From: Prevotella sp.
Lineage (GTDB): Bacteria; Bacteroidota; Bacteroidia; Bacteroidales; Bacteroidaceae
DNA length: 64,000 bases
Direction: 5' to 3'
NCBI GenBank assembly: GCA_017538105.1
Contig: JAFYJN010000040.1
Span: forward strand, 1 to 64,000
Shown here: one piece after another, positions 24,894 to 35,800 of the stretch
Layout: each line of letters opens with the position of its first letter
Position numbering within the stretch: position 1 is the stretch's first letter
Position numbers and translations under genes: made by a program
Notes under the pieces: model-generated
Told to the model about the DNA's origin: nothing
Seen by the model: the letters and a program-made list of their open reading frames with translations, nothing else
Databases searched by the model: none

Positions 24894-25895
24894 TCAAATA
24901 TTATTTGCACCACAATGAGGACATTGTCCTTTTTTGTGTATCTGCATGCCACATTTCCCACAAACATATTTCGAACGAGTATGACGGAAATAACGCCAAA
25001 AAGCGAAAGTGACGTATATGACAAGCAGCGGATAACCTATGTAATATAACGTGCTGACAGAGAATACCACATAGTTGAGGGCGCACATGCCAAACAATCC
25101 CAACAGATAGAGCAACCCTTCGCCCACCTTGAGATGTCTGAAGGTATCGTCTACCGCAGCTATGGCCACTATTACCATCAACCACACAGATGAGAGGAAA
25201 ACCGCCAACAAGAACGGCTGTGTGAACGGGTTGAGTGACGGGTGGAAATAGAAATGTCTCCACATGTCGGGAGCAAAAAGCTGTATGGTTGAGTAGAGTG
25301 TAGCCGAGAAGGCAACGATAAGTGCCAGCAGCGTTGGATAGAACGTATCGATGTCTCGGAAATGGACAATATGCGCATTGTACTTGAGAAGCAGACGCAA
25401 CGTATATCCAACGAATATCATGATCACCACGATGAGGAAAATGAGCAGATGTTCATTGGAGAAGAACGATATGAACTGCGATATGGGGTCATCGGGGTCG
25501 ACGTTAGACAGCAGTTCACTTTCATGTATCCATCCGAAGTTTGCTTGGTCAGCCGCCACTTGAATCCACACCGAGTCGATCAGGTCGGTGGGAATGAAGC
25601 GAATATCAGCCACCACCAACCTTTGGTCATGGTACACGGTGAAGGAATCCACAGACAATCCGTTGAGCACCTCTTCCGGCATCTGCCTCGTGAGTCGTAC
25701 CGAGTCAGCACTCACCACGAAGTTGTAATTCTCAGTATAATGATGGGTAAAGAGGAACCGTAAAGAATCTATTTGGGTGTCGGTATAAGTCGCCAACGAT
25801 TGTCCTGGCGCTTGTCGTTTGTTGCTATAACAAGCCGACAGGCAACAAGCCGTCAAAGCGAGGATAAAGAAATATTTAAAGTTGCGCATAAACAT
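24894..25895 (-). CDS. Zinc-ribbon membrane lipoprotein
   Basis: 333 residues. N-terminal lipoprotein signal (FFILALTACCLSAC-YSN; Cys22). A periplasmic part of about 110 residues, then six or so hydrophobic helices from about residue 143 to 305, and a C-terminal zinc ribbon CGKCGMQIHKKGQCPHCG on the other side. The combination of a lipoprotein signal, several helices and a cytoplasmic zinc ribbon is unusual; no family recognised. It starts inside the end of the U32 peptidase gene (20-bp overlap), or at ATG 25889, so both are one operon. Function unknown. Confidence 0.7.
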   Translation of the reverse strand: MFMRNFKYFFILALTACCLSACYSNKRQAPGQSLATYTDTQIDSLRFLFTHHYTENYNFVVSADSVRLTRQMPEEVLNGLSVDSFTVYHDQRLVVADIRFIPTDLIDSVWIQVAADQANFGWIHESELLSNVDPDDPISQFISFFSNEHLLIFLIVVIMIFVGYTLRLLLKYNAHIVHFRDIDTFYPTLLALIVAFSATLYSTIQLFAPDMWRHFYFHPSLNPFTQPFLLAVFLSSVWLMVIVAIAAVDDTFRHLKVGEGLLYLLGLFGMCALNYVVFSVSTLYYIGYPLLVIYVTFAFWRYFRHTRSKYVCGKCGMQIHKKGQCPHCGANNI

Positions 25896-27756
25896 TCATT
25901 TGACAATTCCTACAATCGAACTCCAAAGTAAAACGACGTTTGTCATCCATCACCAGATTCAGAGGTTCCTTCCAAACCGGCATCGACTGTCCGTGTCGCA
26001 CACAATGTCCCATGGCGTATCTTAGACAATGTTTGCATTCCATGATCCGTATTTTTGACAGCCTTTTGTTTTTGCGTTGCCGTTCCATCGCCATCACAAT
26101 ACTGTTTACCCCTTGTTGAAGGTAATAATCACGTGCCATCGTGTTAGCCACGTTCTTGGCCTCTTTCAGACACCTAATTTCTTCTGTAGGTGGACAAATA
26201 TGCCCGTTAATTGAGAGACAGGACGGTCCCATATTGGTCGCCAAGCACTTTAACATATCATCGCAAGCCATGCGGCGCATGTCGGCCATTACCGACGAAG
26301 GCACAAAGAACCGTTTCACCCTGTCGACATTAGTGTTTATCGCCACGAATGGCGTATTACCCAGTTTGGCCAGTTGTTTGACCATCATCTCTTGCTGTGG
26401 TTTGTCGGCCACATCCAAAGACATCAATCGTTCTACTGACACCTTCTCACCTGTTTCAACCAATATCATGGATAGGGTCAGGGTTTGTCCGTCATAATCC
26501 GCATCCCACTCCACATCCATTTTCCGTATCGAGGAATCTCGCATTGACAACATTTGAACGAAAGACTTGTCGTAGTTTCTGTACAACGTGGCTCCCTTTT
26601 TCAAGCCTTCCGGCATTTGCGCCGGAAAGAGCCGATTGCCCTCCGCCCTGTTGACACGGAATCCCACCAGTTGTCGTTTGGCATCGAAAAAACACAGGCC
26701 ATCACCATTCGCAAAAGATGTTGTTCCCGCCACAACTATACTCCTGCCTTCTATTGCTTTCACTTGTCCCACCTTCTCGCCTGTCGCCTTTGGCGAATCC
26801 ATGGCAGCGATGTCCGTTTTCCTGCCATGCAGAAAATAGTCAGTAAAGCCTCTGTTGAAGGATTTTTGCAGAGCAGGGGCAAACGAATAATCACATTTTC
26901 CCAATGAAGCCCTCCGATACAACCCCGGGGTACTACGGATGATTTGATTCAGTTTTTGGCTATATGCCGCCACCACATTTTTCACGTAGTCGGAATCTTT
27001 CAACCGGCCCTCGATTTTCAAAGAAGTAACCCCCGCCAACAACAATTCCTCCAGAGAATCAATCCTACACATGTCTTTGAGGGAAAGCAGGTGTTTGTCG
27101 CGAGCCAACACCTTCCCGTCGGCATCTTCCAATGAGAATTTCAGTCGACAAAACTGTGCACACTCCCCCCTATTGGCACTTCGTCCGAAACAATACTGTG
27201 ATGCATAGCATGCACCCGAATACGACACACACAATGCCCCATGAACAAATGCCTCCAGCTCAACGTTGGGTACCTGTCGGTGAATATCTTCTATTTCCAC
27301 AACCGACAGTTCCCTTGCCAACACCACCCTCGTGAATCCCTGCGAGGCAAGCCACACCACCTGCTGGGCATTACGGTTGTCGGTTTGGGTAGACGCATGC
27401 AATTTCGGCATCCGCACGCCCTCTTCCATCCACTGTCGAGCCAATGCCACTACCGCCATGTCTTGCACGAGCAATGCATCGACCCCCGCCTCCGCCAATC
27501 GTTGTAGCAACCGTCTCGTCTCCGCCATTTCTTCATCATAGATGATAGTATTGACAGTGACGTATACCTTAGCCCTGAACATGTGCGCATAGCGGCATAA
27601 AGCAGCGATATCCTCGACCGAATTTGTCGCCGCCGCCCTTGCTCCGAACCGTTCCGCCCCGATATATACCGCATCTGCCCCGTTGTCAATTGCAGCGATG
27701 CCACATTCAAGGTTTTTCGCGGGAGCCAGCAGTTCTATCATCTGGAGTTCAGGCAT
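25876..27756 (-). CDS. U32-family peptidase (RlhA/YhbU-like)
   Basis: 626 residues. The N-terminal part has the U32 signature: ELLAPAKNLECGIAAIDNGADAVYIG, and EAFVHGALCVSYSGACYAS...RGECAQ. A middle collagenase-like (DUF3656-type) domain and a Cys-rich C-terminus (CKHCLRYAMGHC, FDCRNCQMN) follow. This arrangement and length match the RlhA-type members, which in E. coli hydroxylate 23S rRNA C2501; the cysteines probably bind an Fe-S cluster. The proteolytic activity implied by the family name is doubtful. Lies 9 bp after metA in the same direction. Confidence 0.85.
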   Translation of the reverse strand: MPELQMIELLAPAKNLECGIAAIDNGADAVYIGAERFGARAAATNSVEDIAALCRYAHMFRAKVYVTVNTIIYDEEMAETRRLLQRLAEAGVDALLVQDMAVVALARQWMEEGVRMPKLHASTQTDNRNAQQVVWLASQGFTRVVLARELSVVEIEDIHRQVPNVELEAFVHGALCVSYSGACYASQYCFGRSANRGECAQFCRLKFSLEDADGKVLARDKHLLSLKDMCRIDSLEELLLAGVTSLKIEGRLKDSDYVKNVVAAYSQKLNQIIRSTPGLYRRASLGKCDYSFAPALQKSFNRGFTDYFLHGRKTDIAAMDSPKATGEKVGQVKAIEGRSIVVAGTTSFANGDGLCFFDAKRQLVGFRVNRAEGNRLFPAQMPEGLKKGATLYRNYDKSFVQMLSMRDSSIRKMDVEWDADYDGQTLTLSMILVETGEKVSVERLMSLDVADKPQQEMMVKQLAKLGNTPFVAINTNVDRVKRFFVPSSVMADMRRMACDDMLKCLATNMGPSCLSINGHICPPTEEIRCLKEAKNVANTMARDYYLQQGVNSIVMAMERQRKNKRLSKIRIMECKHCLRYAMGHCVRHGQSMPVWKEPLNLVMDDKRRFTLEFDCRNCQMNVYAQL

Positions 27757-27764
27757 AATAGGTA

Positions 27765-28682
27765 TTACTTAATATCGTCGATATTGTACGGTGTCTCCTG
27801 ATAGACATAATAGTTCACCCAATTGCTGTAAAGCAGATTGGCATGAGCCCTCCATAGCACATGTGGTTTTTTCTCCGGGTCATTGTCGGGATAATAATTC
27901 ACTGGCACCTCCACATCATCGCGAGTATCACGGTCACGCCTATACTCCTTGTCGAGAGTATCAGGAGCATATTCAGGGTGCCCCATAATATAGAACTCCC
28001 TGCCACCACGTGCCATCACCATACCCACACCACTCTCGTCGGACTCTGAGATGATTGACAGTTCCGGAACGTTGAGGATGTCCTCCCTTCGCACCTCGGC
28101 ATGGCGGCTATGAGGCATGAAGAACACATCATCGAATCCCCGGAATATAGGCAATTGTTGATTGACACATTTTTGCGGGAAGATACCGAACTTTTTATGG
28201 GGCAGGTTGTACTTCCCTATACCATAATGCAAGAACAATCCTGCCTGTGCCGCCCAGCATATATAAAGTGTCGATGTGACATGAGTGCGTGCCCACATGA
28301 TTATCTCCTTCACCTCCGGCCAATACTTTACTTGTTCGAAGTCGAGCTGTTCCACCGGAGCCCCGGTGATAATCATCCCGTCGAACCGTTGATTTCTCAT
28401 TGTTTCAAAATCACGGTAGAACATCATCATATGTTCAATGGGTGTATTCTTCGGTGTATGGCTTTTGAGTTTCATGAATGAGATATCCAGTTGCAGCGGC
28501 GTATTCGAGAGGAGCCTGATAAGGTCGGTCTCCGTGGTAATCTTCAGCGGCATGAGGTTGAGGATGACGATACGCAACGGTCGGATGTCCTGCGCGTGGG
28601 CGCGCAGTTCATCCATCACAAAGATATTCTCACGTTTGAGGATATCTATGGCTGGCAGTTGGTTGGGAAGTCTTAGAGGCAC
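27765..28682 (-). CDS. metA: Homoserine O-acyltransferase (MetA type, predicted acetyltransferase)
   Basis: 305 residues, full length. Catalytic triad residues fall at the classic numbers: Cys142 (YICWAAQAG), His235 and Glu237 (MGHPEY). Residue 111 is Glu (GAPVEQLDFE); in characterised MetA enzymes Glu111 selects acetyl-CoA and Gly111 succinyl-CoA, so this enzyme probably makes O-acetylhomoserine. It commits homoserine to methionine synthesis. It is co-directional with the U32 peptidase gene (8 bp gap). No S-box or similar leader seen; the 5' spacer carries a TTACGAG repeat. Confidence 0.92.
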   Translation of the reverse strand: MPLRLPNQLPAIDILKRENIFVMDELRAHAQDIRPLRIVILNLMPLKITTETDLIRLLSNTPLQLDISFMKLKSHTPKNTPIEHMMMFYRDFETMRNQRFDGMIITGAPVEQLDFEQVKYWPEVKEIIMWARTHVTSTLYICWAAQAGLFLHYGIGKYNLPHKKFGIFPQKCVNQQLPIFRGFDDVFFMPHSRHAEVRREDILNVPELSIISESDESGVGMVMARGGREFYIMGHPEYAPDTLDKEYRRDRDTRDDVEVPVNYYPDNDPEKKPHVLWRAHANLLYSNWVNYYVYQETPYNIDDIK

Positions 28683-28685
28683 TTT

Positions 28686-28738
28686 TTAGTTACGAATTAC
28701 GAGTTACGAGTTATGAATGACGAGTTACGAATTATAGA
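28686..28738. repeat. Degenerate TTACGAG/TTACGAATT repeat
   Basis: Seven imperfect units (ACGAATT, ACGAGTT, ATGAATG) with a period of 8 nt fill the gap between the M13 peptidase stop and the metA start. A single related copy (GTTACGAGTTATTTC) lies at about 32849-32863. Confidence 0.55.
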
Positions 28739-28741
28739 GGT

Positions 28742-30772
28742 TTACCAGAGACTGAGTCGTTGTTCTTTGGGCAGGAACATCTTGTCGCCTTGTTTCACGT
28801 TGAAGGCCTCGTACCACATATCGACATGGGGCACCGCACCATTGACGCGCCATCTTCCAAGTGAATGTGGGTCACTCTTTGTTCGCTGACGAATCTCCTC
28901 ATCGGTGATATTCGCCGCCCACACCCCTGCATAAGCTATGAAGAATCGTTGTTCGGGTGTGAAACCGTCAATCACGCCGAGCGGATTATCCTTTGTGGCG
29001 TTTTTAAACGCATAGTATGCCACCTGCAGTCCTCCGTGGTCAGCCAGATTTTCACCCAGTGTGAGGTGTCCGTTGGCATTGAGGTCAGGGAGCACCTTGA
29101 TGTTATCGAAGAACTGCGCATATCGCTCCGCCCTTTCGTTGAAGTTTGTCGCATCTTCATCCGTCCACCAGTCCACCATGTTTCCCGTCTTGTCGTAGTG
29201 GCGCCCCTGGTCGTCGAATCCATGTGTCATCTCATGTCCGATGACCACACCGATAGCTCCATAGTTGAAGGCATCGTCCGCTTCCATGTCGAAGAATGGT
29301 TTTTGCAAGATACCTGCAGGGAAACATATTTCGTTTGTCGTTGGGTTATAGTAAGCGTTCACTGTCTGTGGTGTCATGAACCACTCCTTGTTATCGACAG
29401 GTTTTCCTGCTTTCTTATCATTGTTGAACTTATCCCAGAATATTCGGCAATTCTGCACGTTTTCAAAATATGATTTTGTTGGATCGATAATGAGTTGGGA
29501 GATATCTTTCCATTCATCAGGGTATCCTATTTTCACGAAGAAAGTAGCCAGTTTGTCGAGCGCATTTTTCTTTGTCGCCTCGCTCATCCAGTCCTGTGCT
29601 TGAATACGCTCGCCAAGCGCCACTCTAAGGTTTTCCACCAGCGTGCGCATACGTTCTTTAGCCGCTGCGGGGAAATAACGTTCCACATAAATACGTCCGA
29701 GAGCCTCTCCCATTTGTCCTTCCACCTGTCCGGTAGCCCTTTTCCAACGCGGGTAGTCTTCTTTCCTTCCCGATAGCGTACGTCCGAAGAAGTCGAAGCT
29801 AGCTTCCGCCACCTCATCGCTGAGATAACTCGTTGAAGAACAAATGAGATCCCATTCCATATAAGCCCTCAGTTCTTCCGGTTTTAGGTTTGCCAATATG
29901 CGGTCAGCCCTTTCGAGGAAAGTCGGTTGTCCCACCACCAATTCTTGGAAAGTCCGCTCGCTTACTCCGTCTGCGTTCATAAGAGCCGTAAGTCGCACAT
30001 GTGGATAGCGGTTTTCAAACTCATGGATTGTCATTTTGTTGTAGTTCGCCTCCACATCGCGCAGTTCCGTTCTTGACTTCGACACTTGAGCCAGTTGTGT
30101 TTCTACATTCATGACTGCCGCCATTTTTTCCTGAGCTACTTTTTCTTTGAACCCAAAGAGTTTGAACATGCGCACGATATGCTTTTTATAGGCCTCGCGT
30201 ATAGCCGTTGTCGCCTCGTCCTGGTCCAGGTAATATTCTTTCTGCCTGAGCGTCAGTCCACCCTGATACACATTGAGGATATTCATCGAAGCATTTTTCT
30301 CGTCGGCGCCGAATCCAATGCCCAGGGGGACACCATATCCGAACGAAGCGTATTTGAGTTGCAATTGTTGGAGTGCATATTTTGTTTTGGCCTTCTCCAT
30401 CTCTTTTATCAATGGCATCACTGGCTCCACCCCTTCTTTATTCCGTTTTACCGAGTCCATGGCCAATCGATAGAAATCGCCCAGTTTCTGCTCAACAGAA
30501 CCTTGTGGGTATTTTTTTCTGACTAAATCGCTGAGAATCGTATTAATGCGTTTGTCGTTGTCTTGTGCCAGTCGTTCGAAAGAGCCAAATCGCGAGTATG
30601 CCGCAGGTAGCGGGTTGTTCTTCATCCACCCCCCACAGGCGAACTGAAAGAAGTCCTCCGTCGGGTTTACTGTTTGGTCAAGATTGTTGAGGTCGATGCC
30701 CGAGCTAAGCGTCTGGGCTTTGGCACCCATCGCCAGTGAAGCGATAGCCAAGATAGTAATCATACGTTTCAT
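28742..30772 (-). CDS. M13-family metallopeptidase (PepO/neprilysin-like)
   Basis: 676 residues from ATG 30772. Signal peptide MKRMITILAIASLAMGAKAQ, then M13 N-terminal domain from about residue 30 (NPTEDFFQFACGGWM) and the zinc site HEMTH (513-517) with the third ligand Glu574 in GENLADHGG. The RRTKSDPH/NGAVPHVD-type C-terminus and final W are typical. Secreted or periplasmic oligopeptide endopeptidase. The start overlaps the ABC-F stop by 4 bp (ATGA). An in-frame extension 44 residues upstream lacks a signal sequence and is not used. Confidence 0.92.
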   Translation of the reverse strand: MKRMITILAIASLAMGAKAQTLSSGIDLNNLDQTVNPTEDFFQFACGGWMKNNPLPAAYSRFGSFERLAQDNDKRINTILSDLVRKKYPQGSVEQKLGDFYRLAMDSVKRNKEGVEPVMPLIKEMEKAKTKYALQQLQLKYASFGYGVPLGIGFGADEKNASMNILNVYQGGLTLRQKEYYLDQDEATTAIREAYKKHIVRMFKLFGFKEKVAQEKMAAVMNVETQLAQVSKSRTELRDVEANYNKMTIHEFENRYPHVRLTALMNADGVSERTFQELVVGQPTFLERADRILANLKPEELRAYMEWDLICSSTSYLSDEVAEASFDFFGRTLSGRKEDYPRWKRATGQVEGQMGEALGRIYVERYFPAAAKERMRTLVENLRVALGERIQAQDWMSEATKKNALDKLATFFVKIGYPDEWKDISQLIIDPTKSYFENVQNCRIFWDKFNNDKKAGKPVDNKEWFMTPQTVNAYYNPTTNEICFPAGILQKPFFDMEADDAFNYGAIGVVIGHEMTHGFDDQGRHYDKTGNMVDWWTDEDATNFNERAERYAQFFDNIKVLPDLNANGHLTLGENLADHGGLQVAYYAFKNATKDNPLGVIDGFTPEQRFFIAYAGVWAANITDEEIRQRTKSDPHSLGRWRVNGAVPHVDMWYEAFNVKQGDKMFLPKEQRLSLW

Positions 30773-32736
30773 GTTATTTGATTTTTTAGATTTTCCAGTT
30801 CTGTGGATATTTCTTCCCACCGTTCCACCTCCTGGTCGAGAAGTTTTTTGGTGGTAGTATATTCTGTGATGAGCGTTACGTCGGCCGCCCCCTCCGGAGT
30901 ACAAAGAATGCTATCGAGTTCAGCGAGTCTGTTTTCCATACGCTCGATGTTCTTCTCACATTCAGCCACCTTTTTCTCTGCTTTTTTTACTAGTCGCTGT
31001 TGTTGTTTACGTTCCTCGTAGGAGGTATTGGACTTATTAGCACTGTTTGGCGAGGGATTACAAGTCTTATTGGGAGAATTAGCCTTTTGGGGAGTATTGG
31101 TTGTCTGTTGTCCCAATTGGTTAAGCGATTCGATGTGATGATGCTGCAGAAAATCATATATGCCACCGATATGTTCACGCACCTTGCCTCCTCCGAATTC
31201 GAACACCTTTGTCACCAGTCCGTCAAGGAATTCCCTGTCGTGGCTTACGATGATTGCCGTACCGTCGAATGCCTTTATTGCCTCTTTGAGCACATCCTTC
31301 GACAGCATGTCGAGATGGTTTGTCGGCTCGTCGAGAATGAGCAGGTTTACAGGTTCCAGCAGCAGTTGTATCATCGCCAGTCGGCTTCTCTCTCCCCCGC
31401 TGAGCACTTTCACCTTTTTGTCAGCCTCTTCCCCGCCAAACATGAATGCCCCGAGTATATCGTTGATGCGCATTCTTATCTCCCCCCGCGCTACGCGGTC
31501 GATAGTGTCGCGTACTGAGAGCTGCTCATCGAGCAGTTGCGCTTGGTTCTGAGCGAAATACCCTATCTGCACATTATGCCCTATCTTCAGCTGTCCCTCG
31601 TAAGGAATCTGCTGCATGATACATTTGACAAGTGTCGTCTTTCCCTCGCCGTTTTTACCCACAAACGCCACCTTCTCCCCCCTTTTTATCGTCATGTCGA
31701 CACCGGAGAAGACGACATGGTCGCCGTAAGCTTTTTCCACGCCATCGCAGATGACCGGATAGTCGCCGCTTCGGAGGCATGGCGGGAATTTCAGGTGCAT
31801 GGTTGACCGGTCCACTTCGTCGATTTCTATGGGCACAATTTTCGCCAGTTGTTTGATACGACTCTGCACCTGCACCGCCTTTGTCGGTTTGTAGCGGAAC
31901 CTTTCGATGAAGTCCTTCATCTCCGCTATTTCCCGTTGCTGATTCTCGTATGCCCGGAGCTGCTGTTCCCGTCGTTCCGCCCGCAGCGTTACGAACTCAT
32001 CGTAGCGTACACGGTAGTCGACAATTTGTCCACACGTTATTTCTATGGTCCGGTTGGTTACATTATTGATGAATGCGCGGTCGTGACTTACCAAGATTAC
32101 CGCTGAGGAAGATTGAGCGAGGAACTGTTCCAGCCACTGTATACTTTCGATGTCGAGGTGGTTTGTCGGTTCGTCGAGCAGCAGTATATCCGGCCGTTGT
32201 AGCAATATCTTGGCCAGCTCTATACGCATACGCCATCCTCCGCTGAACTCCAGTGTCGGCCTTTCGAAATCTGTCCGTTCAAATCCCAGTCCAACAAGCG
32301 TCCGTTCTATCTCTGCCTCATAGGTTTCCGCCCCCATCATCTGGTATCTGTCCTGTGCAGCCGTGAAGCGTTCCACGAGTTCCATATACTCGTCGCTCTC
32401 ATAGTCTGTTCTTTTCTCCAGCGCCACTTGAAGCGTCTTCACTTTCTCGCCGAGTGTCGTGGTGTTGGAGAACGCCTTTCGAGCCTCTTCGCGCACCGTT
32501 GTCTGATCCGTGATTTTCATCACTTGCGGCAGATAACCTATCGTGGTGTCAACGGGTACGCTTACCCTACCACCAGTAGGTTTTTGCATTCCCGCTATTA
32601 TCTTCAGCAATGTTGACTTACCTGCACCGTTTTTGCCGACAAGAGCTATGCGGTCTCGTCGGTTCACCACGAATGAAGCATTGTGAAAGAGTGGTTTTAC
32701 ACCAAATTCCACAGTCAGGTCGTCAACGGAAATCAT
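30769..32736 (-). CDS. ABC-F family ATPase
   Basis: About 655 residues from ATG 32736. Two ATP-binding cassettes without membrane segments: Walker A GKNGAGKST, signature LEFSGGWRM, Walker B/switch LLLDEPTNHLD; then GKNGEGKTT, LSGGERSRLAM and LILDEPTNHLD. A charged linker and a C-terminal coiled coil (KKAEKKVAECEKNIERMENR) complete an Uup/YheS-like layout. Such proteins act on the ribosome. A -7 box TACCTTTG (minus, 32741-32748) ends 4 nt before ATG, so the transcript may be leaderless; a start at 32793 would lie upstream of that box. Confidence 0.9.
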   Translation of the reverse strand: MISVDDLTVEFGVKPLFHNASFVVNRRDRIALVGKNGAGKSTLLKIIAGMQKPTGGRVSVPVDTTIGYLPQVMKITDQTTVREEARKAFSNTTTLGEKVKTLQVALEKRTDYESDEYMELVERFTAAQDRYQMMGAETYEAEIERTLVGLGFERTDFERPTLEFSGGWRMRIELAKILLQRPDILLLDEPTNHLDIESIQWLEQFLAQSSSAVILVSHDRAFINNVTNRTIEITCGQIVDYRVRYDEFVTLRAERREQQLRAYENQQREIAEMKDFIERFRYKPTKAVQVQSRIKQLAKIVPIEIDEVDRSTMHLKFPPCLRSGDYPVICDGVEKAYGDHVVFSGVDMTIKRGEKVAFVGKNGEGKTTLVKCIMQQIPYEGQLKIGHNVQIGYFAQNQAQLLDEQLSVRDTIDRVARGEIRMRINDILGAFMFGGEEADKKVKVLSGGERSRLAMIQLLLEPVNLLILDEPTNHLDMLSKDVLKEAIKAFDGTAIIVSHDREFLDGLVTKVFEFGGGKVREHIGGIYDFLQHHHIESLNQLGQQTTNTPQKANSPNKTCNPSPNSANKSNTSYEERKQQQRLVKKAEKKVAECEKNIERMENRLAELDSILCTPEGAADVTLITEYTTTKKLLDQEVERWEEISTELENLKNQIT

Positions 32737-32855
32737 TCTGCAAAGGTATGTATTTTTTTTGAGATAGCCTTCATGAGCACCAAAAAGTTCCATTCAACAC
32801 AACGAGAGCACCTTTTCAGATGCCCCCGTTGCTTTATTTACTATCGTGTTACGAG

Positions 32856-35800
32856 TTATTTCACTACCACTTTTTTACCTTTTTGGATATATATGCCTTT
32901 TTGGGTAGGTATGCCCATGAGTCTCCGTCCATCAATGGTATAGAATGAACCATCCCCGTCCATTGTATCGGATGCTGCAATGTTGCTTATGGCCGTTGTC
33001 TCATCGCCCTCATTTTCTTCGTCAATTACAAACGCTATGTTCGCGTAGTCATCACCAATGAATGTGGACTTGATATACCAACGATACGCACCCAGTCGCT
33101 GATTTGGTTCGTTCCATTTCAAATTGCCATTGGTATTCAAACTGAACCATTGTTGCGCTTCCGAAGTTGAATAAAAATCGTAGACACCATAGAAATCGTA
33201 GTCATTGATTGTTGTTGACACTTGTTTTAAACTACCCATATCCATGGCTTTGAGCGTAGCATTCTCGGCAACGAACTCATACACACCAGCCGTTTTCGGC
33301 TTAATGATGTACGGTTTGTTGGCCTTGAGGGTATATCCCGCTGATACCTCTACGATTTTCATGACGACCTTATTCTCGTCTTGCACAACACCCTCTTGAT
33401 CAGCAGCAGCGGAGAACATATGCATACGATAGAAGGTACATCTATCGAGGTCTTCATCTGTTATGATATAGTCGAAAGGCACAAACCAGCACTGGCGATG
33501 TCCTGCCGTCTTCGAGGAGAATTCTCTCTTGTATGTTACCGATGTCACCATCATATCTTCATCGATTGTATATGGCGTTTTTTCGGATAACAAGTCCAGC
33601 AACGTCACCCCTTCTGGGACGGGCTCTTCAGCAACGAAAGAAATGATAGGATTGGGTGCACCCTCTGCTTTGGTAATGAAGGCCATAGAACCGTTGACCT
33701 TTGCCGACGTGTCGTAAGAATTCACTTTCTCAGGCTTTTTGAGAGTCGTTCCATCCGTGTCAATGAGCAATACCGACCCATCCACCGCCTTGTTCTCCGC
33801 CAGAGTCATTCCCGAGAAAGAGTAGTCTCCGTAGGTTACCGTCACCCCGTTCACCAAACTGTAATTTATGACAGGGTTACGCAGCACCACCTCGTCGAAG
33901 GTCAACGTTGCCGGCACATCGGCAGACGGCTTGATGAGATACGGTTTTCCCGCCGCCACCAGTCTATCTTCCACTGGAAGGAAGAGCATCTTGTTGCCAT
34001 CCTCAGATACGCCCGTAAACTCACGTAGTTCGTAGTTGTCGCCGAATGCCGTCTTCATTTGTTCAAGCGACGGCGCAAACGGCAGAGTGAGTGCGTTCCA
34101 TGCGTCTTTGGTGAATGAGCGGTTTGTCATGGTGACATTGACCAGTTTATCTCCTTTCGCACTCATGGCATCTGTCGACGACACCGTCACGTCGTATGTG
34201 AAGTCGGTCGGTGTACATGCCGCTTCATATTTTTCGTTGATAAGTTGTTGCAGGGTGGCTATTCGAGCTGACATCCATGATTTCAGGTTGTTGGCATAGT
34301 CTTCCTGGTTTTGCCATTGGTAATATGCCTCCATTCCCTCTTGATGTGTCACATCCCATCGTGTGTAGTTGAGCGCCCATGTTTGCGCTATCATCGCCGT
34401 CGTATTGTCGATGAAAGCATGCACCTTGTTTTCCAAGCCCTCGTCGATCAATCGGTCGAGCAGTTCCTTCATCTTCTTGATGAACATCGGGTCGGTATAT
34501 AGTTTTCTCACGATACCCTGAAGAGTGGATCCATTAGGATTTTCGCTGACGAGTATGTCGGAGGTATCCGATTGGAAATTACTATATGCCAGGTCCTTAT
34601 CCCAGATAGGTCCGAGGAATAGTTTTCCGTCGGCCTCGCGGTACGCCTTGACGGTCATCAGACCATCCCAGTCGCCCGTCAGTTCGGTGAGCACCAGGAA
34701 CTTCACCCACGTCTCTTCGTCGTTGTAGGCTCTCCAACCCGTTATGGGATCAGTGAAATTAGCATTAAAAGAAGGTATCCACACCGTGGTGAACCACTCT
34801 TTTATGGGGTTGATGATGGCATTGCACTGCGCCTCGTCGTTCTCGTCGGCGGGTTCCGGGTTTTTGATATTCATCAGCAAGTCATCCACGAAGCACATAG
34901 GTTGGTCGAGCATGCCCGTGTTGCCTTGGAATTCTACATACCATCCTGTATCCTCATCGACATCGATGCGGTGTGAGCCCACATCACAATGGTCGGTCAC
35001 CTGATAGGTTCCTCGGTAGTCGCCATTGATGACCAAATCGACGTACATATTTCCCGGAGTGAAGGACAATCCTACCAGTTCCGACATTTCACACGACAAG
35101 GCATTCTGTAGCATCGAGTGGTCGAAGGTGTTGGCCAGCAGCACCCAGTTGCGTTCGGCATATCCTTTGCCGGTGAGGTCGTGTTTTTTTGCCTTACCCG
35201 TTGACGATGTTTTCTTGCTGGCGAACTTCAGGCGGTAAGCCCTTTTCGACGGGACTGCCGTGGCGTTACCTCTCACCTTTATCTCCATGTCTTGCGGGTT
35301 GGTCTCTTCGAACGATTCCAAGTAATACGGACTCGAGGTATCATCGGTAGCAACGACCTTGATTGTAGCTTGATGGTAGAGTGCTATCCCAGTGTCACGG
35401 TCTTTGGTGAGTTCTGTATCCAAGTCGGTCACATCAGGTATATCAATATACATAGCGGGAACGTTGGTGAGTTGGATTCTATTGGCCATTTTCACGAACA
35501 TCGGGTCGTCGTCTTGGAACACCAGTCCCTCGAAGGTGGTTTTTTCCGGCGTAACTTTCGGAACCACCGTAGTGTTAGAAGAAACGACATAAGCCGCTGT
35601 GGCCTTGACACTGCCACCGTAGCGCCATCCAATATTCTTCAACATCCCTTCTGTCATCTGATAATACCCATCATTGGCGAGATCCCAGTTGTGAGAGAAG
35701 ATAACCCCTTTAAGAGCCATGTTTTCGGTGCCGTGGAAAGATGTTGGATCACTGTTGAGTGTGACCGTCACATTGTTGAATGTAGGGTTGGTGACCCTCG

